Positions 24,858-32,675 of a stretch of 44,270 bases of DNA are shown here, in pieces. Location: positions 1 to 44,270 of the forward strand of contig CANGFT010000036.1 in assembly GCA_947453205.1 (NCBI GenBank), in the 5' to 3' direction. The notes below the pieces were generated by a model. That model searched no databases. It worked only from the letters and a program-made list of their open reading frames with translations, and had not been told where the DNA came from. The stretch is from Beijerinckiaceae bacterium (lineage in GTDB: Bacteria; Pseudomonadota; Alphaproteobacteria; Rhizobiales; Beijerinckiaceae). How positions within the stretch are numbered: position 1 is the first letter of the stretch; every line of letters starts with the position of its first letter. The translations under genes were made by a program, and so were the position numbers.

Positions 24858-25199
24858 ATGCCAGGCATGCCACGGTTCTGTCGCCATAGCCTGCTCGCGC
24901 TGGCCGCCGCCTGCATGGGTGCGGGCTTGGGCTTGAGCTTCTTGGGCGTGGCGCAGGCGCAGGAGCTGCAAGCCCCCCGCGACAAGGCGAACCGGATCTG
25001 CGCCAGCTATGGGCAGGGCTTCGTCGCCGGCCCCACGCCCGGCCATTGCGTGAAGGTCGAGGAACGGCTGCGGGTCGCCCCCGCCGCCCGCCATACGCGC
25101 CTCGACGAATCAGCGGGCGGCTTCGTTTCGGCGCAGGACGCGCCCCTGCGCGACCGCCTTCGCGTCAACGGCGGCTTTGGCGGCGGGACCATTCGCTGA
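24858..25199 (+). CDS. Small exported protein resembling the head of a rhizobial porin
   Basis: A 113-residue protein. From the ATG at 24858 a signal peptide reaches to about residue 35 (SLLALAAACMGAGLGL and VAQAQ). The mature part has CASYGQGFVAGPTPGHCVKVEERLRV, which looks like the Cys-YG-GF-PG-C segment at the start of alphaproteobacterial porins. No beta-barrel follows; the protein ends shortly after (FGGGTIR). It may be a free-standing envelope protein using this motif, or a porin remnant. The start at 24768 is less likely because it precedes the signal peptide by 30 polar residues. Confidence 0.55.
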   Translation: MPGMPRFCRHSLLALAAACMGAGLGLSFLGVAQAQELQAPRDKANRICASYGQGFVAGPTPGHCVKVEERLRVAPAARHTRLDESAGGFVSAQDAPLRDRLRVNGGFGGGTIR

Positions 25200-25230
25200 A
25201 GCCTTTGCGCCAGCCCCGCAATGCGCCTAG

Positions 25231-26076
25231 ATGGACGACGATGTGAAGGGGCCGGATGATTTGAAGGCGACGCTGGAAGACGGTTTGCTCGAGACCATGA
25301 CGCAGGCGGCGCGGCGCGGCGGCGCCATCGCGCTCGACTATTTCCGGCCGGGCGAGCGGACCAGCGCCCGCATCGACAGCAAGGAGGGCGGCTCCCCGGT
25401 CACAGAAGCGGACCATGCGGTCGACGCCTTCCTGACGAAGGAGCTGCGCAGCGCCCTGCCTGAGGCCGGATGGCTCTCGGAGGAGACCATCGACGACCCC
25501 GAGCGGCTCACGCGCGACCTCGTCTTCATCGTCGACCCCATCGACGGCACGCGCGCCTTCATGTCGGGCGACGCACGCTGGGCGGTTTGCGTGGCACTGG
25601 TGGCGCAGGGAAAGCCTGTGGCCGGGATCATCCATCTGCCTGCGCTGGAGCAGACCTTCATCGCCCATCTCGGGGGCGGCGCCTTTCTGAACGACCGGCC
25701 GATCGCCGCCTCGACCCGCCCGAGCCTGTCCGGGGGCCTCATCGCAGGCCCTGCCCAGATGCTGCGGGATCTTGCGGGCGCGGGCATGGACTTTCGCGCG
25801 GAGCCGCGAATCCCCTCCCTCGCCCTTCGGTTCGCAAGGGTGGCCGAGGGCAGCCTTGACGCCGGCATGGCCTCGACCAACGCCTGCGATTGGGATATAG
25901 CTGCGGCTGACATCATCCTGCAGGAGGCTGGCGGCGGATTGACCGATCCTCACGGCGCCTCGCCGCTCTACAATCGGCCAGCCACGCGCCACGGACTTCT
26001 GGGCGCCGCCCCCGGCCATTTGAAGGACGAGGTGACGGCCATTCTCCGGCGGTCGCTTGGCGGCAAGCAGGGCTGA
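25231..26076 (+). CDS. Inositol-monophosphatase-family protein, CysQ-like
   Basis: A 281-residue Mg-dependent, Li-sensitive phosphatase family member. Metal-site motifs are WLSEET (81-86), DPIDGT (102-107) and the C-terminal CDWDIAAAD (219-227). Alphaproteobacterial relatives are usually annotated as 3'(2'),5'-bisphosphate nucleotidase CysQ, which removes PAP from sulfate assimilation; an inositol phosphatase role is possible. It begins a plus-strand run with DUF4170, DUF374, waaA and lpxK, where such a phosphatase gene is often found in this order. Confidence 0.82.
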   Translation: MDDDVKGPDDLKATLEDGLLETMTQAARRGGAIALDYFRPGERTSARIDSKEGGSPVTEADHAVDAFLTKELRSALPEAGWLSEETIDDPERLTRDLVFIVDPIDGTRAFMSGDARWAVCVALVAQGKPVAGIIHLPALEQTFIAHLGGGAFLNDRPIAASTRPSLSGGLIAGPAQMLRDLAGAGMDFRAEPRIPSLALRFARVAEGSLDAGMASTNACDWDIAAADIILQEAGGGLTDPHGASPLYNRPATRHGLLGAAPGHLKDEVTAILRRSLGGKQG

Positions 26077-26122
26077 CATCCAAACGGGCGCCTGCCCCAA
26101 ACCATCATTACCGGAACAGAAA

Positions 26123-26362
26123 ATGAGCGACAGCGAAAACACGCGCGAATCCAAACAATTGCTTCACCTCGTTTTCGGCGGGGAGCTGAAGTCCCTGGAC
26201 GGAACCGAGTTCAAGGACACCGCGCAGATCGACGTCGTCGGCATTTTCCCCAACTACGCCACCGCTTATTCCGCCTGGAAGGCCAAGGCGCAGATGACCG
26301 TGGACAATGCGCAGATGCGCTATTTCATCGTCCATATGCACCGCTTCATGGACCCCAGCTGA
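26123..26362 (+). CDS. DUF4170 domain protein
   Basis: A 79-residue cytoplasmic protein matching DUF4170 nearly end to end: KQLLHLVFGGELKSLDG, then VVGIFPNYATAYSAWKAKAQ, TVDNAQMRYFIVHMHRFMDP. The function is unknown. It is conserved in alphaproteobacteria beside the Kdo/lipid A genes, as here. The ATG at 26123 starts MSDSENTRES; the longer frame back to 26057 overlaps the phosphatase gene and is less likely. Confidence 0.88.
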   Translation: MSDSENTRESKQLLHLVFGGELKSLDGTEFKDTAQIDVVGIFPNYATAYSAWKAKAQMTVDNAQMRYFIVHMHRFMDPS

Positions 26363-26404
26363 GTCCTGCGCCACGCGTCACCGGCTCGACCGGCGGAAAA
26401 CGCA

Positions 26405-27121
26405 ATGCTTAAGCAACTCGGACGAAGCGCAACGGTGCAGAGCCTTCTGGGGCTCCTCGCCGTCGGCTATCTGCGCCTCGTCCGCGCCACCACGCGTTTC
26501 ACCGAAGATCCCCCGAACTTTGGCGCAGGCGTCCTGCCGGACCAGCCGATCATCATCGCCATGTGGCATGGCCAGCACCTGATGATCCACTGCGCCTGCC
26601 CGCCGGGCATGCCCGTCAGCGCGCTCATTTCGAAATCGGGCGATGGCGAGATCAACGCAAAAATTCTGGAGCGGCTCGGCGTCAGCCCCATCAGGGGCTC
26701 GGGCGGATCGCCGAGCAAGAGCCGCAAGCGCGGCGGCATGGCGGCCCTGCGCGAGATGCTGCGCCGCCTCGAACAGGGCTCCAGCATCGCCCTGACCGCC
26801 GATGTGCCCAAGGTCTCGCGCATCGCAGGGCTGGGGATCGTGACCCTCGCCCAGCTCTCGGGGCGGCCCATCTATCCCGTGGCGGTGGTGAGCGCGCGGC
26901 GCATCGACGTGGACTCCTGGGACCATGCCTCCGTCGCCCTGCCCTTCAGCCGCGGCGCCATGGCACTGGGGGCGCCGATCAGGGTGGCGCGGGACGCGGG
27001 CCCCGAGACGCTGGAGGCCGCCCGCTGCGCCGTCGAGGATGGGCTCAACGAGGTCCACGCCCGCGCCTATGGCCTTGTGGGAAGCCGCGACCCCGGCGCG
27101 AAGCGGGACGCGCCCGCATGA
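26405..27121 (+). CDS. DUF374 lysophospholipid-acyltransferase-like protein
   Basis: A 238-residue membrane-associated protein of the LPLAT superfamily. The catalytic histidine region is AMWHGQHLMIH (around H55). Then come ISKSGDGEINAKILERLG, RGSGGSPSKSRKRGGMAALREM and ALTADVPKVSRIAGLGIVTLAQLSGRPIYPVAV, all typical of DUF374. An N-terminal hydrophobic stretch (about 12-26) could bind the membrane. It is directly upstream of waaA with ATGA overlap, so a role in lipid A acylation or transport is likely but unproven. Confidence 0.88.
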   Translation: MLKQLGRSATVQSLLGLLAVGYLRLVRATTRFTEDPPNFGAGVLPDQPIIIAMWHGQHLMIHCACPPGMPVSALISKSGDGEINAKILERLGVSPIRGSGGSPSKSRKRGGMAALREMLRRLEQGSSIALTADVPKVSRIAGLGIVTLAQLSGRPIYPVAVVSARRIDVDSWDHASVALPFSRGAMALGAPIRVARDAGPETLEAARCAVEDGLNEVHARAYGLVGSRDPGAKRDAPA

Positions 27122-28407
27122 GCTTCGAACCCGCCCTCGCCTTCTACCGGCTGGCGACCTCCGCCTTCGGCCCCCTCGCGCCCGCGCTGCTTGGCTGGCG
27201 CCGGCGACGGGGGAAGGAGGATGGGCGCCGCATGGCCGAGCGCATGGGCCATGCCTCGCTCGCGCGTCCTGCGGGGCCGCTGGTCTGGCTGCATGGGGCG
27301 AGCGTGGGCGAAGGCGTCGCGCTTCTGCCGCTGGTGGAGCAGCTTGTCGCGCGCGGCTTTCATGTGCTGGTGACGAGCGGCACCGTGACCTCGGCGGCCA
27401 TTCTCGCCGAGCGCCTGCCCGCCGGGGCGATGCATCAATATCTGCCCCTCGACATACCTGCTTTCCTCACGCGCTTCCTCGATCACTGGCGCCCCGGCCT
27501 CGCGCTCATCGCGGAGTCGGAGATCTGGCCCAACATGTTGCGCATGGTCCATGCGCGCGGCGTTCCGCTGGCGCTGGTCAACGCCCGCCTGTCGCCGCGC
27601 TCCTTCGCGCGCTGGAGCAAGGCGCCGGGCGTCATCGGCTCGCTCCTGGGCCGAATCGATCTGTGCCTCGCCCAGACCGGCGATGATGCGCTGCGCCTGC
27701 AGCAGCTGGGCGCGCCCTTCCTCGAGGTCTGCGGCAACCTCAAATATGACGTGCCCGCCCCGCCCTTCTCGCAAGCCGCGCTCGCGCAGATGACGGCGGC
27801 TGTGGGCGCGCGTCCCGTCTGGTTCGCCGCCTCCACCCATCCGGGGGAAGAAGAGATCATCCTTGGCGTCCACGAACGCCTGCGGCGGAGCTTCCCCGAT
27901 CTTCTCACCGTCATCGCGCCCCGCCACGCCAGGCGTGGGCCGCAGATCGCCCAGATCGCCGCCCGCTTCGGCCTGCCTGCCGCGCTGCGCTCGCAAGGCG
28001 ATGCGGTCCTGCAGGAGACGCAGCTTTATGTCGCCGACACCATGGGCGAGATGGGGCTCTTCTACCGCCTGACGAGCATCGTCCTGATGGGCAAGTCGCT
28101 GGGCGAGGCGCGGGGCGGACAGAACCCGATCGAGCCCGCCAAACTCGGCGCCATCGTGCTGCATGGGCCGAATGTGGGCAATTTCTCGCAGGTCTACGAC
28201 GACCTCGCAGGCGCCCATGGCGCGCTTGAGGTCGCGGACGCCGCGGCGCTGGAGGCGGCCCTGCGCCTCTATTTCTCCGATCCCGCCCTGGTGCGCCGCG
28301 ACGGCCGCGCGACCAAGGAGGCGGTGGAGCGGTTCGGCGGCGCGACCGGCCGGATCATGCAGGCGCTGGAGCCCTGCCTCGCCGATCTGCAAGCCGCGAG
28401 GCCCTGA
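27118..28407 (+). CDS. waaA: 3-deoxy-D-manno-octulosonic acid transferase
   Basis: Glycosyltransferase (GT30) that adds Kdo to lipid A precursor at the inner face of the cytoplasmic membrane. The 429-residue protein starts MSFEPALAFYRLATSAFGPL. It has a membrane-associated N-terminus and the catalytic base region WLHGASVGEGVALLP with E65. ESEIWPNMLRMVHARGVPLALVNARLS is a strong signature, and the C-terminal half has FAASTHPGEEEI and GGQNPIEPAKLGAIVLHGPN. It overlaps DUF374 upstream and lpxK downstream (TGATG), so all three are translationally coupled. Confidence 0.96.
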   Translation: MSFEPALAFYRLATSAFGPLAPALLGWRRRRGKEDGRRMAERMGHASLARPAGPLVWLHGASVGEGVALLPLVEQLVARGFHVLVTSGTVTSAAILAERLPAGAMHQYLPLDIPAFLTRFLDHWRPGLALIAESEIWPNMLRMVHARGVPLALVNARLSPRSFARWSKAPGVIGSLLGRIDLCLAQTGDDALRLQQLGAPFLEVCGNLKYDVPAPPFSQAALAQMTAAVGARPVWFAASTHPGEEEIILGVHERLRRSFPDLLTVIAPRHARRGPQIAQIAARFGLPAALRSQGDAVLQETQLYVADTMGEMGLFYRLTSIVLMGKSLGEARGGQNPIEPAKLGAIVLHGPNVGNFSQVYDDLAGAHGALEVADAAALEAALRLYFSDPALVRRDGRATKEAVERFGGATGRIMQALEPCLADLQAARP

Positions 28408-29387
28408 TGCGCGCCCCCGGCTTCTGGTGGAGACAAGAGCCGACCCTCGCCGCGCGCCTCCTCTCGCCCCTTGGGGCCGTCTATGGCGCGCTCACGGCCC
28501 GGCGCATGGGCCGCGCGGGCGAAGACCCCGGTCCCCCCGTGATCTGCATCGGCAATTTCGTCGCTGGCGGCGCCGGCAAGACCCCGACCGCCATCGCGGT
28601 GGCGCAAGAGCTGCTGGCTCTGGGACGGCGGCCTGTCTTTCTCTCGCGCGGCTATGGATCCACCGCCGCCAGCCCCCGCCTCGTGGACAAGTCCCGCGAC
28701 AAGGCCGCCGACGTCGGCGACGAACCGCTGCTGCTCGCCGCCCTGGCGCCCTGCGTGGTCGCAGCCGACAAGGGCGAGGGCGCGCGGGCCTGCGTCACGG
28801 CGGGCGCGGATGTGATCGTCACGGACGATGGGCTTCAGAACCCGGCGCTCGCCAAGGCGCTGCGCATCGCGGTGGTGGATGGGATGGTGGGCGTCGGCAA
28901 CGGGCTTTGCGTGCCCGCCGGCCCGCTGCGCGCCCCCCTGCCCGCCCAGTGGCCGCATGTGGACGCGCTGGTCGTCATTGGCGAGGGCGGGCCCGGACAG
29001 GCGATGGCGCGCGCGGCTGAAGGCCTGGGCAAGCCTGTGCTGCAGGGCGTCCTTGCGCCCGATCCGGGGATGGCCATGGGCCTCAGGGGACGCGATGTCC
29101 TGGCCTTCGCAGGCATCGGACGGCCCGAGAAATTCTTCGACACATTGCGTGCGCTCGGCGCCGAGGTGGTCGAGACGGAGGCCTTCCCCGACCATCACGC
29201 CTTCACGCCCCGGGAGATCGCCGGGCTGCACGCCCGCGCCAAACGACGCGGCGCGGCCCTCATCACCACGCAGAAGGATGCTGCGCGTCTTGGCGCAGCC
29301 GCCGACCAGCTCCTGACGCTGCCGGTGCGCCTCGCGCTTGCCGATGAATCGGGATTGTCGGCCCTGCTCGCGGACCTCAGGGCCTAA
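28407..29387 (+). CDS. lpxK: Tetraacyldisaccharide 4'-kinase
   Basis: Phosphorylates the lipid A disaccharide. The 326-residue protein has an N-terminal membrane helix region (about 14-31) and the Walker A-type motif in GNFVAGGAGKTPTAIAVAQEL (P-loop near 53-59). SRGYGSTAASPRLVD, DEPLLLA, and VTDDGLQNPALAK further identify it. The ATG shares one base with the waaA stop. A DUF2093 gene is convergent just beyond its stop. Confidence 0.96.
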   Translation: MRAPGFWWRQEPTLAARLLSPLGAVYGALTARRMGRAGEDPGPPVICIGNFVAGGAGKTPTAIAVAQELLALGRRPVFLSRGYGSTAASPRLVDKSRDKAADVGDEPLLLAALAPCVVAADKGEGARACVTAGADVIVTDDGLQNPALAKALRIAVVDGMVGVGNGLCVPAGPLRAPLPAQWPHVDALVVIGEGGPGQAMARAAEGLGKPVLQGVLAPDPGMAMGLRGRDVLAFAGIGRPEKFFDTLRALGAEVVETEAFPDHHAFTPREIAGLHARAKRRGAALITTQKDAARLGAAADQLLTLPVRLALADESGLSALLADLRA

Positions 29388-29389
29388 CG

Positions 29390-29417
29390 TTCAAAGCGTG
29401 ACCTTCAAAGCGTGACC
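29390..29417. repeat. 14-bp tandem duplication at the DUF2093 stop
   Basis: TTCAAAGCGTGACC is present twice without a spacer (29390-29403 and 29404-29417). The second copy contains the DUF2093 stop codon on the minus strand and encodes its last residues; the first copy lies between the two convergent stops of lpxK and DUF2093. It appears to be a recent slippage product. Confidence 0.9.
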
Positions 29418-29626
29418 TTGATCTGCAGGCGCTCGAGCTTCGCCTGTGGGGAGGCATAGGCCTCCTGCGCGTCGACGCTCCAATAGCGCAGCTCGTCGAT
29501 CGGGATCGGCTCTCTGGTGACGGCGCAGCGCACAAAGGCGCCGGGCTTCACGATGCGGAAGTCGCCATCGAGAAACTCCACCTCGGCTTCGCCGGTCGCG
29601 CCGGGACGTCGTTCAAAACGGTTCAT
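29405..29626 (-). CDS. DUF2093 family protein
   Basis: A 73-residue protein matching DUF2093: AEVEFLDGDFRIVKPGAFVRCAVT, then PIPIDELRYWSVDAQEAYASP. Function unknown; no membrane segment. An AAGGTGAG ribosome site precedes the ATG. Its convergent position after lpxK is usual in this order. Confidence 0.9.
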   Translation of the reverse strand: MNRFERRPGATGEAEVEFLDGDFRIVKPGAFVRCAVTREPIPIDELRYWSVDAQEAYASPQAKLERLQIKVTL

Positions 29627-29689
29627 GGCTCACCTTATCGGGACGGACCCCATGATAACGCGTCCGCCCGCCCTCAGCCAACCCGGATT

Positions 29690-29902
29690 TCAGGCCGCCT
29701 GCGCCCCGTAGCCCGCAGCGGCGATGGCCTCAGCGAGGGCCTGGGAGGAGGCGCCTGTCCGGGCCTCCAGACGTCCGGTCGGCAGGTCGATGGCGACCTC
29801 GGCCGCAGGATCGAGGCGCTTGACGATGCGGGTGACCGAATTGACGCAGCCCTGGCAGGTCATGCCGGTCACATTCAGCACGACAGGTTTCGCTTCGCTC
29901 AT
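29690..29902 (-). CDS. Heavy-metal-associated (CopZ-like) metallochaperone
   Basis: A 70-residue single HMA domain with the metal motif MTCQGC (C16, C19), a betaalphabetabetaalphabeta length and the typical ending AIAAAGYGAQAA. It likely binds Cu(I), in the cytoplasm. An AAGGAGG ribosome site is seven bases from the ATG. It follows ridA after two bases, so both are in one transcript. No copper ATPase is in the window; the nearby aa3 oxidase needs copper, but any link is inference. The longer frame to 30379 runs antisense through other sequence and is not used. Confidence 0.92.
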   Translation of the reverse strand: MSEAKPVVLNVTGMTCQGCVNSVTRIVKRLDPAAEVAIDLPTGRLEARTGASSQALAEAIAAAGYGAQAA

Positions 29903-29904
29903 GG

Positions 29905-30312
29905 TCACGCCTCCTTGAGAGCCTCGCCTTCGATCTCGACCAGATAAGCCGAATTGGCCAATCCCGCCACATAGACGAAGGTGCTGGCGGGCGCATGGGC
30001 GCCGAGGCGCTGGTTGCGAATCGTCCGCACCACATCGGCCCCGCCGGGCTGAGCGCAGTAGATCACGAGCTTCACCAGATGGGACAGGTCCATGCCGGCC
30101 GCCGCCAGCAGCGCCTCGATATTGTCGAAGACGAGATGGGTCTGCGCCTCGAGGCCCTGCGCCAGCGACCCGTCCGGGCGCATGGCCACCTGCCCCGACA
30201 GGATGAGCCTTCGCGCATCCGCCCGCGCCAGAACGCCCTGCGAAAAGCGCGAGCCGGGGGTGGCGAGGGTCGGGGGATTGAGAAATGTGGGCACCGGCGC
30301 CTCCTTGTCCAT
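29905..30312 (-). CDS. RidA (YjgF/YER057c/UK114) family protein lacking the active-site arginine
   Basis: A 135-residue trimer-forming Rid protein. The family core is visible: LILSGQVAMRPDGSL, LVFDNIEALLAAAGMDLSHLVKLVIYC and AGLANSAYLVEIEGEAL. Canonical RidA enamine/imine deaminases have an Arg in the PARS segment; here the corresponding stretch is APAS (Ala109), so deaminase activity is doubtful and it may belong to a non-deaminating Rid group. It is divergent from the DUF47 gene and upstream of the HMA protein. Confidence 0.88.
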   Translation of the reverse strand: MDKEAPVPTFLNPPTLATPGSRFSQGVLARADARRLILSGQVAMRPDGSLAQGLEAQTHLVFDNIEALLAAAGMDLSHLVKLVIYCAQPGGADVVRTIRNQRLGAHAPASTFVYVAGLANSAYLVEIEGEALKEA

Positions 30313-30456
30313 TGATCCGGCCTATTGTGGGGAAGCGGCGGAGGATGTCCACAGGCAAGCTGGCGCCGTTGTTTCTCATCAGCCGCCGAAGGGGATAGTT
30401 TGCGCGCCAGCGGGCTGATCGGTAAACCCGGCGCGCAAGATGATCCGGAGACGATG

Positions 30457-31101
30457 ATGCTCGGTTGGTTCCAGGCGCTGATGCCGCGCGAGGAAAAGTT
30501 CTTCGACTATTTCAACCGCCACTCCGCCACGCTGGTGGCGGGGGCCGAAGCGTTGCGGCGCCTGCTCGACGGCGGCCCCGCCATCGCCGCCCGCTGCGAG
30601 GAGATTTTCCAGCGCGAGCATGAGGCGGACGGGATCACGCATGAGGTGATGCTCGCGGTGCGCCGCACCTTCATCACGCCCTTCGACCGCAGCGACATTC
30701 AGGACCTCATCGGCTCCATGGACGACGCCATCGACCAGATGCAGCAGACCGCCAAGGTCATCACCCTCTACGAGGTGACGGAGTTTGATCCGCAGATGCG
30801 CGAAATGGGCGATCTCATCGTGCGTGCGGCGCATCTGACCGTCGAGATCGTCGCAGCCCTGCAGCATATGCGCCGCGACGCGGCGAAGCTCACCCAGCTC
30901 ACCCAGGAAATGGTGCGCCTTGAGGAGCAGACCGACCAACTGCACGACGAGGGCCTGAAGCGCCTGTTCCAGATCCATCGCCATTCCGATCCCATGGCCT
31001 TCATCGTCGGCACGGAGATCTATAGCCACCTTGAAAAGGTCGCGGACCGTTTCGAGGATGTGGCGAACCGGGTCAACGGCATCGTCATCGAACATCTGTA
31101 G
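30457..31101 (+). CDS. DUF47 (PhoU-like) accessory protein of the phosphate transporter
   Basis: A 214-residue all-helical cytoplasmic protein of the DUF47/PhoU-like superfamily. It begins MLGWFQALMPREEKFFDYFNRH. Helical repeats with acidic metal-binding faces follow (REHEADGITHEVMLAVRR, FITPFDRSDIQDLIGSMDDAIDQM, EIYSHLEKVADRFEDVANRV). GGAG at 30447-30450 lies six bases before the ATG at 30457; ATG 30454 is an alternative. It is followed 12 bp later by pit, and such pairs (orfA-pit in Sinorhizobium) form the low-affinity phosphate uptake system, DUF47 being its presumed regulator. Confidence 0.93.
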   Translation: MLGWFQALMPREEKFFDYFNRHSATLVAGAEALRRLLDGGPAIAARCEEIFQREHEADGITHEVMLAVRRTFITPFDRSDIQDLIGSMDDAIDQMQQTAKVITLYEVTEFDPQMREMGDLIVRAAHLTVEIVAALQHMRRDAAKLTQLTQEMVRLEEQTDQLHDEGLKRLFQIHRHSDPMAFIVGTEIYSHLEKVADRFEDVANRVNGIVIEHL

Positions 31102-31113
31102 AGCGAGACCGCC

Positions 31114-32115
31114 TTGACCATAAGCCTGGAACTTCTCTACGCGCTCATCTTCGTCGCCCTTCTGTTCGACTTCCTGAACGGGTTGCACGATGCGGCGAAC
31201 TCCATCGCGACGATTGTCTCGACGCGGGTTTTGCGGCCGCAATATGCGGTCTTCTGGGCCGCCTTCTTCAATTTCATCGCCTTCCTCGTCTTTGGCCTCA
31301 GCGTGGCGCAGACGGTGGGCAAGGGCATCGTCTCGCCTGACGCCATTGATCCACGGGTGATCTTCGGCGCGCTGACCGGGGCCATCACATGGAATGTCAT
31401 CACCTGGGTCGCCGGGATTCCCTCCTCAAGCTCTCATGCGCTGATCGGCGGCCTCGTGGGCGCGGGCACCGCCAAGGGCGGGCTCGACGTCATCGTCTGG
31501 AGCGGCTTGCTGAAGACCTCGGGCGCGATCTTCTTCTCACCCGCGCTCGGCTTCGCGCTGGCGCTGATGCTGATGCTCGCGGTGTCCTGGATCTTCGTGC
31601 GGGCCATGCCCCATTCCGTCGATAATTTCTTTCGCACCATGCAGTTCGTCTCCGCCTCGCTCTATTCGCTCGGCCACGGCGGCAATGATGCGCAGAAGAC
31701 CATGGGCATCATCGCGGTTCTGCTCTATTCTCAGGGCCAATTGGAGGGAGGATTCTACGTCCCGTTCTGGGTCGTGATCACCTGTCAGTCGGCCATGGGC
31801 CTTGGCACCCTGTTCGGAGGATGGCGGATCGTGCATACGATGGGTTCGAAGATCACCCGCCTCACGCCCATGCAGGGCTTCTGCGCGGAGACGGGCGGCG
31901 CGATCACGCTCTTCCTCGCCACCCATTTCGGCGTTCCCGTCTCGACCACCCATACGATCACCGGCGCCATCGTGGGCGTGGGGTCCGCCAAGCGCGTGTC
32001 AGCCGTGCGCTGGAATGTGGCCAGGGACATCGTGACCGCCTGGATCATCACCATGCCGGCCGCCGGATCCATCGCGGCGCTCGCCTATTGGCTCGTTGGC
32101 CTCGTGGGGCCTTGA
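31114..32115 (+). CDS. pit: Low-affinity inorganic phosphate transporter
   Basis: A 333-residue inner-membrane Pit/PNaS-type permease. Both duplicated signature motifs are present: FDFLNGLHDAANSIATIVSTRV near the N-terminus and GHGGNDAQKTMGIIAVLL in the second half. TTHTITGAIVGVGSAKR is also typical. About ten helices. The start is a TTG, as there is no ATG in range. It probably transports divalent-metal phosphate with protons and is co-expressed with the DUF47 gene. Confidence 0.95.
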   Translation: MTISLELLYALIFVALLFDFLNGLHDAANSIATIVSTRVLRPQYAVFWAAFFNFIAFLVFGLSVAQTVGKGIVSPDAIDPRVIFGALTGAITWNVITWVAGIPSSSSHALIGGLVGAGTAKGGLDVIVWSGLLKTSGAIFFSPALGFALALMLMLAVSWIFVRAMPHSVDNFFRTMQFVSASLYSLGHGGNDAQKTMGIIAVLLYSQGQLEGGFYVPFWVVITCQSAMGLGTLFGGWRIVHTMGSKITRLTPMQGFCAETGGAITLFLATHFGVPVSTTHTITGAIVGVGSAKRVSAVRWNVARDIVTAWIITMPAAGSIAALAYWLVGLVGP

Positions 32116-32119
32116 GGGC

Positions 32120-32620
32120 ATGAAGCTCCACAAGCCCAAGTTCTGGACCCCCGACGCGCTGCGCCGCCAATATGCGGCCCTGCCCTATCGCATCGCCGAC
32201 GAGGTGGAGGTTCTGCTCATCTCCTCGCGCGAGAGCGGGCGCTGGGTGCTGCCCAAGGGCTGGCCAATGAAAGGCCGCAAGCCCCATGCCGCCGCCGCGC
32301 AGGAGGCGATGGAGGAGGCGGGCGTCAAGGGCAAGATCAGCAAGGAGCCGGTCGGCGTCTACCACTATGTGAAGCGCATGAAGAATGGCTCGCAGCAGGC
32401 CTGCCATGTGACGGTCTTCCCCATGCGGGTCTCGCGCCAGCTCAAGGCATGGCCCGAAATGCATCAGCGCGTCACCCGCTGGTTTCCCCTGCATGAGGCG
32501 GCCGGCCTCGTCGGCGAGCCCGAACTGCAGGACGTGATCCGCAATTTCGAGGCGTCCGCCGAGGGCAAGGCGGCGGAGGCCGAGGCGGAAGCAGAGGCGG
32601 AGATCAATTCCCCCGATTGA
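32120..32620 (+). CDS. Nudix hydrolase
   Basis: A 166-residue Nudix protein. It begins MKLHKPKFWTPDALRRQYAALPYRI. The Nudix helix is WVLPKGWPMKGRKPHAAAAQEAMEEAGV. The EExG core is intact but the first Glu of the box is Arg and the REx position is Gln-Glu, as in the alphaproteobacterial WPMKG subgroup related to diphosphoinositol-polyphosphate hydrolases. The C-terminus is an Ala/Glu tail. Substrate unknown. It starts four bases after the pit stop with GAGG close to the ATG. Confidence 0.88.
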   Translation: MKLHKPKFWTPDALRRQYAALPYRIADEVEVLLISSRESGRWVLPKGWPMKGRKPHAAAAQEAMEEAGVKGKISKEPVGVYHYVKRMKNGSQQACHVTVFPMRVSRQLKAWPEMHQRVTRWFPLHEAAGLVGEPELQDVIRNFEASAEGKAAEAEAEAEAEINSPD

Positions 32621-32675
32621 CCTTGACCGCATTGGCGTCCATCCTTTGGGAAAATGAACTCTTGAGGAGGCCGCC

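Noticed and set aside
27067-28392. 441-codon minus-strand open frame
   Set aside because: Antisense to waaA; no domain and an unnatural composition.
29903-30379. Extended frame fused to the HMA metallochaperone
   Set aside because: Overlaps ridA out of frame; the HMA domain has its own ATG and strong ribosome site.
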